This document shows positions 45,704 to 57,182 of a DNA stretch of 64,000 nt, one piece after another (positions within the stretch are counted from its first letter, which is position 1; each line of letters begins with the position of its first letter). Source of the DNA: Lichina pygmaea (taxonomy: Eukaryota > Ascomycota > Lichinomycetes > Lichinales > Lichinaceae). Position numbers and translations under genes: made by a program. The stretch covers positions 930,001 to 994,000 of the forward strand of contig OY730170.1 of assembly GCA_963422465.1 (NCBI GenBank), in the 5' to 3' direction. The notes below the pieces were generated by a model. The model made no database searches. It saw nothing but the letters and a program-made list of their open reading frames with translations, and was not told where the DNA came from.

Positions 45704-47014
45704 TGACCTGGCTGCCTCCAGAACACCTTGGTCATTGTCAGACCCGGCGGCAGGCTCATCCTCCTCGATCTGAACATCCCGACGAGGAGCTACCCGATGG
45801 ACTTGTGCGTCGACTTCGTTGTCCGGGGGCACGACCTCATCATTGAGCTCGCCACCAAGGTTGATTCCGAACTGCTGCTGCACCACCCACTCCCGGATGA
45901 GGAAGACAAGCACAAACGACAGAACAACCAGGAGGGTAATTATCTGCCCTTCGAGTATGTCGACGATCAGCGTATTCGTCGAGGGGGAAGGAGTAAGCGT
46001 CCGAAGATAGGTCACGTTCGAGAGGAGCGAGCGGGATCCATGGCGGATGTACGCCAATGATCCGCTGTCATGCGAGCCGTTGACGACAGCAATTGAGAGA
46101 GGCTCGACAAGTCCGAAGGCCGCAAGAATCTTGTGTAGGAAGATGTAGGTCGGAGACCTTTCGGACTCGACGCTGATTGCCTGAGCTACCGTTGCCGCAG
46201 AGGACTGGATCGCTTGACCAGCCGTGAAGATTGACGCGGTCGAAACGGTCGAGGGTGAGAAAAGCGGAACTCCCGGGTTTATCAGCGAGTCGCCCAAGAA
46301 CTGACCAGCTCGGACCTTGAGGATCGACGTGGCTTGCTCGGAGGGGATATAACGGCCATGGTACGCGTCCCACGTTGCCCAACCTCCGTCTCCCAGCCAG
46401 AACAGGAAGCGCCATCCAGCCCGCATCGACCAAGGAAGCCATCCAAGCCAGACGATGCAGACCAAAACCAAGCGCGACCACGCAACGAACGCCTTGGCGG
46501 CATGTGAAAAAAGGCGCTGAAGAAAGACGGGAGTCGGTAGAGACTCAGGCATGCGCTCATCGTACACTTCTCTATCATCAGCAACGTCCAGAAAGACCCA
46601 AAAGAAGCAACTGTTCAAGGGAGCACTTACGCTTGGTAAAGTGGAAGTGGGTCTTGCAGAGTTCACAGTACTTCTTGTGCGAGTGGGTCAACCATTCCAT
46701 CAGACTGATCAATAAGACGTGGTTAGCATCTGGTCGGCGGAACCGTACATCGCCACCTCCGCGGTTGCCTCCCTATTGGACGATACGTACCACTCTTGAT
46801 GGACGAACTTGATGCTTCCGCTGCATTTGCACGGATGGAAGAGCGGCTCAGTCCTGGTGCCTTCGCCACGACAAATCCTGCACGTCTCGACATCACCAAG
46901 ACTGCTCCGATGGGCCTTTGATGGTCCGGCCGACAGGTAGTCGTCCATCGAATCCACTGAGCCGGCAGGCCGCCCGGCGACGGTACCATCGGCTTGATGG
47001 GAGGCCATGGCCAT
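41600..47014 (-). CDS. SSM4: Doa10/Ssm4 (MARCHF6-type) ER ubiquitin ligase
   Basis: E3 ubiquitin ligase of ER-associated degradation in the ER and inner nuclear membrane. Minus-strand exons are 47014-46791, 46704-46631, 46566-43264 and 43200-41600, giving 1733 residues. The RING-CH finger opens the protein and is assembled over the first two introns: [20 protein letters not shown], then [17 protein letters not shown], then KYCELCK, so all Cys/His ligands are present. [12 protein letters not shown] follows at the exon 3 junction. Many hydrophobic spans run to the C-terminus (Doa10 has about 14), with a serine/aspartate-rich loop in between holding a run of aspartates. The Doa10-type region [20 protein letters not shown] lies in the last third. 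The third intron (43201-43263, 63 nt) is a multiple of three without a stop, so unspliced message would also be open. It is removed here because family members read [13 protein letters not shown] across it. Confidence 0.93.
45637..45703 (-). repeat. Poly-aspartate GAC repeat inside SSM4
   Basis: GTC/GCC triplets on the plus strand encode runs of Asp broken by Gly ([11 protein letters not shown] pattern) in a cytosolic loop of the ligase. Confidence 0.85.
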
Positions 47015-48187
47015 TCTCCCGGCGGAAGATAGAGCAAGACACGGCGGTCGCTTCAGAGGACAGGGTAGCTGGACAGGGCGACCAGTTGCTCAAACCAATC
47101 TCTGGAGCTCCGACGAACATGTCCTTGACTGGCCGGCTCGCTTCATGCAAGTAGCTACTACGGTACCGTACGGTAGCGTAGAAGCAACGACGATGACAAG
47201 TTCGCCTGTACGATATGGGAGGGGCCAAGTCAGTTCCACGTGTAAACATGTGAGGCAATTCTGAGGTATGCCAAGGAATTTCGGTGGATAGGGAAGTTGA
47301 GCATCACTAACTTTGCCCGGGTGCACTACTCCAGCATGTGTCTACTAAGTCAACGCTCCGGCTGCTATGGGTGAAGTGATATGCAGAGCACCATCACCAC
47401 CAGTCTCAAACATCATTCCTGGAGACCACAAGTGAAGTGACGAGAGAAATCTGGCAGCATCCCCGTTACGTTGGCATAAGAAAAAGCCTTTCTACGTACG
47501 AAGGCTGTCGCTGGCTATCGGGCCCTCTGCCAGAGTCATTGAAACATTTGCCTTGTCACGTGCACATGAGAGCCGTTTCAGTATTGGTACTTCCCCACGT
47601 TACGTACGTTACGTACGTAACGTACGTTCCGTACAGAGTACTCCGTACAACATGAGGAGCTACAGAAATACAGAGTACATATGCACCAGTACGGGTGAGT
47701 ATTGCTGGACTTATACGGAGTACGTATGTACCAATTCGTATGTACGGGAGGTACGTTACGTACGTAAGATGGTACCGTACGTAACGTACAGGACTACTGC
47801 ATGATTACTAATCGCTGGCGGTGCTGCAGAGCCGCATCGCGTGACGCGAGACAAGGAAAAGTGACGTCGGTCGAGGTCACGACTAAGGATAAAACTCTGA
47901 ACCAAGGTCTTTGCCTCAAACTTACCTCAACACGTACGAGGGTACGTACGTACTGTACTTGCAAATTTCAGCCATCTGTCCAGCTCAGTTCCTCCACTCA
48001 GATCAGCACATCTTGGAGGAGTCAAGCAGGGCTTGTTGAAATGCGGTCTGGGCATATGTGAACAGTTTTGATTCGCAACCGTGGAGTGAGGGTGCGTAGA
48101 TAATGGTCCTTGGTGCGAAGAGGATTACCTCCTCCTGATATCGCCTTGGATCTTTTCCATCATAGGTCGTGTATCAGTACACTCACG
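47015..48187. other. Divergent spacer with the densest GTAC palindrome cluster
   Basis: Upstream region shared by SSM4 and the RDEL protein. No gene was seen. Nested TACGTAC/GTACGTTAC words fill about 47597-47640 and 47710-47790, with more at 47930-47955. Confidence 0.5.
47597..47790. repeat. GTAC/TACGTA palindrome cluster
   Basis: Repeated CGTACGTTACGTACGTAACG-like words are self-complementary over 15-20 bases and could extrude as cruciforms. The same word type recurs in most spacers of this window and is rare inside exons. Confidence 0.7.
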
Positions 48188-51100
48188 ATGGCGACTCGAA
48201 CAAACAATCGCGTCGTTATGAATGGATCTTCAAACAAACAGGCGCGGCCACGGTTACGGCAGAAGAGTGGGCGCAGCTCGGTCGGCAAGAGACGACGAGG
48301 ATTCGCCAGCACTGTTACGAGCGTCGCAGTCAGGTCGGTTTTCGCTCCAGATCTATTGCCACGTCAGCTCCCCTGAGAGCCTGGCTTGAGTAGTGGTACT
48401 TCGAGGCAGCTCAGCTGACTCCATGTGATCTTTTGGGCTCGATAGGTTGTTCGCCTGGTATTCTCTGATCACGATCGGAGTGAGATGTCCTCCTAGCTAC
48501 TTGGACCTTACAACCGATTCGCCTAGGATTTGCAGGCCATACCTCGCCGCTCGGACATACGTCGCTCCTCGCCTGGAACCATACTATGATGCGTACGCGG
48601 CGCCTTATGTTGAGACTGCCAGGCCGTACGTTCAAACGTTCAACGCCAAGGTACTCGATCCGACGATCGAGCTTGGCAGACAGAACTACGAAACCTACGG
48701 CGCTCCGCATGTCCAGCGCGCCAGGCTCTATGGACAGGAGAGATGGGCGCAAGATATACGGCCACGGATGGACGCCGTTGCGACGGACGCGAGACGAGGT
48801 TACCACACCAATGTGGCTCCCCATGTGCACCGAGCGATGAAAGCGGCTTCTCCCTACTACAGTGCAGCGAAGGACCGTTCGTTCGACGTCTACCAGTCTC
48901 GTTTGCTTCCGGCATACACCTTTTCTATGCCCTACGCTCAGCAAGCATACTCTGTTGGGCACTCCTTCGTCTTTGACACGGCGGCGAAGCACGCGGACTC
49001 GGTTTGGACAGCCACATCGACCATTCTTACTCGCACCGTCTGGCCAAGGATCCGTATCTTGTACGGCGAGAATGTGGAACCCCAACTTACAAGGATTGGT
49101 GAGCGTCTTGGTCGTTATCGAGATCGCAAGAAGCTCGAATCGGTCGTTTCCGAAGTTGACCGGTAGGTGAAGATCTGCTCTTTCGTCTCGAAGAACAAAG
49201 CTTCTAGATAGTAGCCTTCTGTCTCCTTGGCATCACCTACGATCTACGATGGTCTTTTTGAAAAGTTTTTGTATATCTCCATTGTGAGGGCGCCCACCAG
49301 GTGGTCGTGAGCGCCGAAACGATGTTGTGAACATACATTCCAACATCGCCCGCCTCACTGACTGACGTGGTTCGACTTGCATATCTACCGTCTCGTCCGA
49401 GTATCTAGCAACTTTCTGAGCTTTGGCTGATGATATCCAACACTAGAACCACCAAAGAATCATCAACGTCGACCGCGTCCTCGGCAGTGTCTCCGAGCAG
49501 AGCTGCCGCCACGTCCGCCAGCTCAACTGTTGAGCAACGTTCGGCCCAGCCTTCGATGGAAGCCGAGGAGGCGTCTGATACGCGCGCTCAGAAGATGAGA
49601 GAGGACGTAGACAACGCCCGAGAAGTCGTGGCAAACGACTTGAAGACTTGGCAGGAGAAATTCGCCAAGGTCTCGGAAAAGGGGGCCGAAGATCTCGAGG
49701 GCCGCGTAAAGGAGATCACGGATCACTACATGCAGAGCCAGATTCGAGGTGTCGGGGAAGCTTTGTTGGTTGAGTTGGATGAGACTGTCAAGGTGCAGAT
49801 TGACAAGGTCAAGGCCACCACACTCTCCGTCGTCGAACAAGCCTCTTGGGCTTCGGAGGTTGGGAACGAGGCTCAGGGCGAGAAGCGGGTGGGCGAGGCA
49901 GTCAGCCAGTCCGCTCTGGCGGTCAGGGGTAAAGCACAGGCTTTGAGAACCTGGAAGCAAAAGTCACACGATGAGACCTCGTCTCTGATCGAACAGGCGA
50001 CGCACTCGACGCTGGCGGTCATCGATGAGATTCGAGACCTTGGCCTACAAGAGATTGGGATGAAATGGACCTGGATGGATGGCATCACCTACAAAGACTG
50101 GGCCAAATTCCATGAGTTGAGGAAAACCGTTGACGATTGGAAGAGGGAGGTATTGAGCGTGGCCAAAAACCACAAGGGCCTCGACCGTGCCAACGAAGCT
50201 GCAGACGAGATCGAAAGCAAGGGTATGGCCGTTGCAGAAGATGCGGCCAAAGAACTCGCCAGGCTCAAAAAAGTGTCCATATGGAAGCTGGCTGCTCAGG
50301 ACGCTACTGATGATTTCAGCCACAAGTACGCACCGCCTGCAGTTGCAAAAGCTGGGCAAGTGGTGATGGACAGGGCAAAGGATGCCCGTGAAAAGGTCGA
50401 GCAAGTAGCAGGGAGCGGCAGCTCATACGTGGCGGCCGTCTCAGAAGATTCCAAGGAGGCTGCCCCATCCGCATCGGCTCATCCATTGGCATCGGAACGA
50501 GGAACGGTTGAGCAAGCCACGAGCAAGGTGTCACAGCACGTCTACGGAACAGAACAATCGGTGGCGAAGAGCGAGGCATCGCATGCGACCGTCAAGGCGG
50601 CAGAAGCTTCGGCCCGGGTGGTCGACTCCGTCTCCATGGAGGCTGAGACACTCGGCGACGGCGCCAAGAGCCTGGGCTCGTCTGCCTCTTCGGCCGCTGT
50701 TGAGGCCGTCTCCAAGGCTTCCGAAGCGGCTCTAGGCTCGGAGGAACAGGATGACGTCTCGAAGCGGCCAGACTCGTCCGAGAGGAACGATGGCGTTGCT
50801 TCTGGTGTGTCTGAAGATGTGCCTGGCGCATCGGCGTCGGCCAGCTCCATCGCCGACCAAGCCTCTTCGGGAGCCAGCCAAGCATCGAAGAAGGTTTGGG
50901 GCGGTGCTGCCGCCGAGCCAGTCAAGGAACGCCACATCCTCCTGGACGTTGTCGATGATAACGACGACGAGGAGAACAAGTCCTCTTTCTCCGATACACT
51001 CCAAAGCATGGCTGGCGAAGCTGGAGAAAGCCTGAACGACCTTACACGAGCGGTTAGAGAGGCGCTCTATGGAACAACAACGACCCAAGGATCGGTGGAG

Positions 51101-53470
51101 AGCGTTACGTCTCTCGCCGGCGAGCAATACTCACGGGCTCTTTCGGCGGCGAGCACCGTGCTCTATGGCACCCCGCAGGGTACGGCTGAGAGCGTTGTTG
51201 ACGTGGCATCCAAGAGATATGCTCAAGCTGTCGCCGCGTAAGCTCTGCCTATCAACGTGTACATATATGACTAGCTAATCGCCGATTCCTCCAGGGCGTC
51301 TTCTGTGGTCTACGGCACGCCATCTCCGACCCTCGACAGCGTCGCCGCACAAGCCAGCTCCCAATACTTCAATGCCATCAGCAAAGCCCAAGAGCAGTTC
51401 GCCCGGGCGAAGCTGAGTCTGTCCAGCCAATCCGACGGTGCTCCAGTTCCCAGTGGAGACTCGGTGCTGGCATCCATCGAAGCCGCGTACTCGGACTCTG
51501 TGCACGCAGCGAACGAAAGACTGCAGTCTGCCAAGTCGGCCCTCTCGACCGGCATTTATGGTACCCCGTTAAGTCCGCAAGAGTCGCTCTCGTCCGTTGC
51601 GAACAGAAGGTATTCGGCGGCATTGGCAGCTGCTTCTTCACAGTACGAGCAGGCGAAGCTAGCGGTGGGCGGATCGCCGACAACGGTTGCAGAATATCTT
51701 TCCTCGGCAGCAGATAAACATTATTTCGACCTCGTGAGCCGTGCCAGCAGTCAGTACGCATCGGCCACCAGCGTCGCCTCGACCGCTTACTACGGCCCAA
51801 GCCAAGGACCTTTAGAGTCGATCAGCTCAATCGCATCTTCCAGGCTTGCCGAAGGTCTTCTAGCGGCATCCGAACAGTTTGACCGCGTCAAATACGCGGC
51901 CCACGCGTCACCTACCGGTGTGCAGCATCAATATGTCTTGGATGCTCGCCGTCGGTACTACGAAGCACTTGGCCTGGCTCACGACCAGTACTCCGTTTTC
52001 GTAGGTTCTGCATCTAGTGCTGTCTACGGAAAGCCTACCCCGACCATTGAGAGTCTTTCGAGCCGAGCTTCGGATGCAGTCTTTGCTACTGCGGCTCCAG
52101 CGGTGCAGTCGGCACTGGCGACGGCTAGGAGTCAATACAACAACGCTGTGGATGGCGCGTCGTCTCAGCTGGCCCAGTTGCTCCGGCAGGCAAGCTCCGC
52201 AGCAGGCCAGACCAGCCAGTCCCCAGCCGGAAGTGTTCTCAGCGCGGCTTCATCGCGGTACAGCGCCGCTCTGTCTGCTGCGTCCGCCTCGTTGTCTTCC
52301 GCGTCTGCAGCGGCCAGCACGGCGGCGTACGGTACGTCAACCGGGTCGATTGAGTCGATAGCGTCAGCCATCTCGGAGAAGGCAGAGTCTGTGGCTTCGG
52401 TGGCCAGCGGTCAGATTGTCGGGTCAGAAACGCATTGGACCGAGTCGGTTGCCTCGGTGGCTTCCCAGAACTGGGAAGGTCTGGTGTCCAAGGCCAGCGA
52501 GCAGATCTACGGCACTCCGACACAACTCACCGAGTCCTTACTCTCCCAGGTGGGAGACTACGCTGCTCAAGCCACCGCCGGAGCCGTGGTCCAGGTCGAG
52601 GCCATGCGAGCGTTGGTCTCGGAGCTGATCAGCGGACGAGAGCCGGCATACACCGAGAGCGTCTTCGGCCGACTCAACTCCGCTTTCTACACGGGGGCAC
52701 CAGCAATGGCGTTGTCGGCCTCCTCGTACGCGAGCGAAGCCTACAACTCTGCTTCGTCTGTGGCGGCCTCGGCCTTTACTCCTCCTCCTACTGTTGAATC
52801 CATTCTCGCCGCCGCTGGCGAGCAGATTAGTTCTGCTGTCGACGCTGCTAGCATGCAGATGTACGGGACGTCGACGGGCACGTTCGAATCCGCCTCCTCC
52901 GCCGTCGCTAGCCACGCTGCGTCGTTGCAGTCCAAGGTCAACGAGGCTATGTACGGGAGGGAGACGGGCTATGCCGAGGCAGCCCAGAGCCAGATCGCCG
53001 AGGCCGCTTCCTCGGCGCAATCAGCCATATCCGCCGCCATCTACGGCTCGTCTACCGTGACAGGGTCGTTTGAACAAGCCACAGGTGCCGCCGCCGCCGC
53101 TTATTCATCTGCCTCGAGCTCTCTTTCCGAGGCGGTGTCTGCCGCCGGCGACATGGCGGGCCGACAGCATTCGGCCGTCAAAGGCAGTGTCAACAGCGCA
53201 TTGTATGGAGAGCAGCAAGGTGTCGTCGAGAGCGCTCAGGGCAAGCTAGGCCAAGCGCTCGAGAGTGCTCGTGCCCGGCTCGCTGAGATGGCGGAGGCGG
53301 TCGCCGATGGCGCGCAGCAGGCGGCGTCTTCGGCCAGCGAGGGTGTCTCGAGCGTCGTCAGTCGCGGGAGCAGCGCCATCGTTGGCGATGACGACTCGGG
53401 TTCTCCGTCAACGACGTCATCGACTACGTCGACCATTACCACCACACAGACAATCAGAGACGAACTATGA
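48188..53470 (+). CDS. Large repetitive protein with N-terminal hydrophobic segment and C-terminal RDEL
   Basis: Exons 48188-48333, 48446-49162, 49447-51237 and 51295-53470 give 1609 residues. Introns are 112, 284 and 57 nt. After a basic start, a hydrophobic stretch at about residues 44-60 (VAVRLFAWYSLITIG) could be a signal peptide or signal anchor. It is followed by a cysteine pair in RCPPSYL...RICRPY and several APYVE/PYYDAY repeats. The middle is helical and charged (LKTWQEKFAKVSEKGAEDLE; LGLQEIGMKWTWMDGITYKDW). From about residue 650 to the end are roughly 15 degenerate units built on Y-G-T-x(4-6)-E-S followed by alanine/serine-rich helix. The protein ends IRDEL. I recall fungal homologues labelled 'transcription factor hoxa13', but no homeodomain or other DNA-binding domain is visible. 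The ends suggest an ER-lumen protein (inference). Function unknown. Confidence 0.82.
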
Positions 53471-55399
53471 GGGGGTGAAAGAGTGATTGATGGCCGATGG
53501 GAATTGCCATCACTCGCAAGCGAATCTGCAGTGATGGAATACCCCTCAAGGGTCACACCATCGCCGCAACGGGTGAGCCGGTGACGGTATTCTGAGAATC
53601 GGAAACCAGATTGAATGGAGATTAGGCTTTTTGTTAATACTGCCCTTTCGTGCTGTCTACTTCACGCTACTATGTTTGTCTTCATCTCAACCAGACCAAG
53701 TCTCAAGGTTTCAAGACGCAGTAACCATCATTCCAACCCCCTTCTAGTCTATATTCCCATCCCCTCTCCCTCCCCAGGCGCTCAGAGGGCGTCTCACCCC
53801 CCTCGACTGCACAGCACCGACCCTCTTCAGTCTTCTTTCCGCCAAATACCTTTTTCTTATCCATCCACGCCACCTGTTTCCGACCATCGCTTTCCTTTCC
53901 TTTCCAGTTCATTCGTTGTCATGGACTTTTTTGCGTCTCTTCCCTGACTCGCTTTCTTGCCATTCGCCTTTTCTGTTTCCGTTCCTCTGCCCCTGCATTG
54001 CCTTGCCTTACCTTGTCAGATACTGCTTTTTCTCCGTCCAAATTCATTCTTCCTGAATAAACTCCCTTGGTATATCTGGGAAGGGGAGGGAGTGAAGAAT
54101 ACTTCAGGGGGCGCGGAGCAGGGAAGAGGAAAGATGGAAAGGGGGAAGGGAGAAGTAAGCCATCCCTCCGTCTGATCTTCTCTGTCAGCGCCTCTTTTCG
54201 GCTTCTAGTGAAGTAAAGAATCGTGCGTGTTCCCTGCGTCGAACCAGTCGCGTGACCAACTGTGCTCGTCGATGGAATCTTTGGTTCTGTTTCATCTCCT
54301 TTCGGACGGGTAGGTGTGCTGTTGTATCTCCTCTCGCACGGACCCATGCCCTTTGTTGAGGCTTCCGAGTTTTATCTTCTCTGTCTTCAGATTCTTGTCT
54401 CGTCTGGGAATTTCTGGCTGTGGGGTAGGGTGATGGTCGAGGCGGGGTTGCAGAGGGGATTTACTAACTGTTGCGGCCGCAGGCAGGGCCAGGGCTGAGC
54501 CTGGCTTAGTCAGTAGCTAGATAGGGGGCCATATACGTAGCCCTCGAGTCCAGAGGGGCTTCAATGAACAGCTTCTTCTCCCCTCTCTGAGCAGGCCGAT
54601 GCCTTGTAGCTCCAGCACTAACCATCTCTACGTATGGATTTGGCGTCGTGGTCTCCTTTCGTCTCTGGTCTCTTGTCAGTCGTCTCTTGTCTCTAGTGTG
54701 TTCTCTCTGGTATAGTCTCTGGTTTAGCCTACACGGTAGCTACGGATCTACCTGTCGTGACTCCCGTCTCTCCTACTTTCTATCCAGTTACACTTGAATC
54801 ACTAGCCTCCTACGTAGTCTCCTTCCATACCTGGTCGTCCCGTCGGTCATCCGTCCTAGATATTGATCCTGGATATACATCCCGGCCCATTTGTCCGGGC
54901 CATTTGTCCTGGCCATCTGGAGTTGCCCAGCCCGCAAGCCAGCCATGCAGCTGTTGCGTCATAAATTTCCAGCCATGCTACTTGTACGTAACGTACCAGA
55001 GCTCAATTGATCTGGTTAGCGTCCTGCGTGTGCATGCCTGCCTGGCCAGCCGTCCTCCTAGTAACAACCCTCCTGCGGGTAGGTGCAGTGGCACTAGAAG
55101 TACGAATGGCAACTGCCAGACGATACTTCGGTGCAGGGTCGATATGTAACATCCACAGGCTGGTTAGAGAAAGTGAAGCTTGCTTGTCTTGCTTCGATCC
55201 CCTTCCCTTCCTGTCAATGTCTTTTGTAGATCCACATCAGTCATTTCATCCATTCATCGGCCGTACGGATAGTTCATTACATGGATCTACTCCACTCTAT
55301 GCTCCATCCCACTCCAGCTCCGGCAGATGCCTCCACGCTGATGAACAAAACGTCGGAACACCAACCACGAATTACTTTCCATCACTCAAAACAAGGGTA
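53471..55399. other. Pyrimidine-rich spacer between convergent genes
   Basis: A 1.9-kb region between the 3' ends of the RDEL protein gene and TRS20. It contains C/T-rich stretches (53735-53990; 54640-54730) and CCATTTGTCC-like short repeats near 54890-54915. No supported gene. Confidence 0.5.
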
Positions 55400-56307
55400 T
55401 TAGAGATACTTCCTCCCCGCCGCCGCCACTCTGGCGCGGAAGACGGGACTCTTGACATCCATGTTGACGGTGTAGAACGGATTCATCAGGTTCTTGACCC
55501 AGACGTCGTAGACGTCCATGAAGAACTGCCGGATGGCTTCTTCCGTGGCCGGGGCGGTGGGATTCGCCGTCGCTGCCGTGGCTCCCGTGCTGCTGCTTCC
55601 GCCGACGAGGGACGACCCCGCGATCCCGCCGGGTACGCTCGAGGATGACGACGGGTTGGAGTAGTACGGCGTCGAGACCGTCGGGTTGGGTGCGTGCAGA
55701 AGTAGGAATTTGATGTCTAGGGGAAATCTCAGTTGGAAAGGATGGGGGTTTCTTCAACGAATAGCTTGTCACGTACTCCCACCCGTCAGGAAACAGGATA
55801 CGTAGTTATTGTAGAATCGGTCGATCACCTTGAGATACCTAGCACAAAGCAACTCTCTCAGCTTCTGTTCAATCAGCCGACTGATCCAAGTAATGGCATC
55901 TAGCGGGATATCGTGGTTAATGTAAGTAGACAACTAGCTTGCGCTAGGAGTTCCCAACGGAGCGTCCCGGCAATGATGCCTTCTTGCAAGCAGCAAGTGT
56001 CAAGAAACTGCCCCCACATAGCGCAAGCAATGAAAAAAAATCCGCAGCTCAAGAAGCGGAATAAACATCAAAAATCCCGCAGCGTATCGTACACACACAC
56101 GAAGGAAAAGGACAAATACATCAACCCTGTCCCCCACTGGACCTCCTCGACAATGTCCAGGCTGCTGTGCACGATGAACTGGTTCATATGCCGCGCCTGC
56201 TCCGGGAAGCGAGAGACGCCGTCTCCGCCGTGCTTCGAGCTGCCAAACTCGTGCTCGAATATGGGATTGTCCTTGGTCCCCACGATGGCAAAGTAGAAGG
56301 ATGACAT
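55400..56307 (-). CDS. TRS20: TRAPP complex subunit 2 (Trs20 / sedlin)
   Basis: Core longin-fold subunit of the TRAPP tethering complexes acting in ER-Golgi traffic and autophagy. Minus-strand exons are 56307-56120, 55838-55777 and 55716-55400, giving 188 residues. The start MSSFYFAIVGTKDNPIFEHE and the segment FIVHSSLDIVEEVQWGT are highly conserved. Exon 2 encodes YLKVIDRFYNNYVSCFLTGG, and exon 3 begins with IKFLLLHAPNPTVSTPYY and ends FYTVNMDVKSPVF followed by a basic tail. A serine/alanine-rich insert (SSSSSVPGGIAGSSLVGGSS), common in filamentous fungi, separates two conserved helices. Intron 1 is long for this window (281 nt). It is divergently paired with MRPL31. Confidence 0.95.
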
Positions 56308-56609
56308 GGCTGGAAATGGTGTACCTGGTACCGTATGGAAGGGCCGGGCGGGGCCGTGGGGTGAAGGCTGCCGGATATCAAGCGCTAGGGCTCGGGGAGA
56401 TACCCTTGTACCGTGCTGAGCGCGGTTAGCTCGCGTGGCTCGGTACGGTACGGTACCGGTAGGCGACCTCCGTGAGGCGCGCGCTTAAATGAGTAGCAAC
56501 CTCAAACATATCCACGTCCTTGACATTACGGATTCGAGGTCCAGCGCGTGCGACAACAGCCTCGGGCCGCTCACCATCTTCGGTGCGAGGGCGCAGAGGA
56601 ACACAGGCA
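56308..56609. promoter_or_regulatory. Bidirectional promoter region of TRS20 and MRPL31
   Basis: Only 302 bases separate the start codons of two divergent housekeeping genes, so the promoters must overlap or be shared. A GGTACGGTACGGTACCGGTA palindrome run sits in the middle (56440-56462). No TATA box was identified. Confidence 0.6.
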
Positions 56610-57182
56610 ATGTTCGGTCCCTTCAAACCGAGCGGTGCGCTCTTCGGCGGGTTACTATGGTGAGTTTCTCCGACAAGCCATCTGCCCTCTCCCATCTCGT
56701 TCCTCAACGACAACGGTCCCTCCCCGTCTCTGTAGTCCTCGCTAATCGATACCACAGGAAAACACCCTGGCGACTCTCATCGCCCCAGAAACGGCGCCAG
56801 CGGAAACGATTACGAGCGGTCGACGCCGTCGTCGCCACTCTCGACCAGGCCCTGTCCAAGAGAGGATTGACCTTGGGCGCGATCGAGCGATGGAAGAAGG
56901 ACATGCCCGGCCACGACGAGATGGTGCCGCGCGACAAGTACACCATCTTCGACAGGAAGGTCAGAGGGTATAGGAAGTCGATCCACAGTGAGTGCCGGTC
57001 TCGGTTGCAGGCCGTGATCCTGCCGTATTTGAACTCTGGAGAACAACTTGATGGGTGGTGCTGTTCGCGAGGATGGTGATGGTTGACTGGAAACTCGTGC
57101 ACGATCGCTGATGCTCCGTCTCATTCCAGAGCTGCCCAAGTGGACACGAGTCAGCCAGAGAGTCAACCCTCCAGGCTTCTAA
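56610..57182 (+). CDS. MRPL31: Mitochondrial large-subunit ribosomal protein (Mrpl31 / mL60)
   Basis: Fungal-specific protein of the mitochondrial 54S ribosomal subunit. Exons 56610-56659, 56758-56987 and 57130-57182 encode 110 residues. The start MFGPFKPSGALFGGLLW is the family's conserved N-terminus. PWRLSSPQKRRQRKRLRAVD follows, then VVATLDQAL, RWKKDMPGHDEMVPRDKYT and FDRKVRGYRKSIHKLPKW, ending RVSQRVNPPGF. The first donor is GTGAGT; introns are 98 and 142 nt. A longer open frame starting at 56489 overlaps out of phase with exon 1 and runs through intron 1 into exon 2; it is artefactual because it loses the conserved N-terminus and the conserved last exon. Confidence 0.94.

Noticed and set aside
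56489-57079. 196-residue frame starting upstream of MRPL31
   Set aside because: It reads through intron 1 and into intron 2 and loses the conserved first and last exons of the ribosomal protein.
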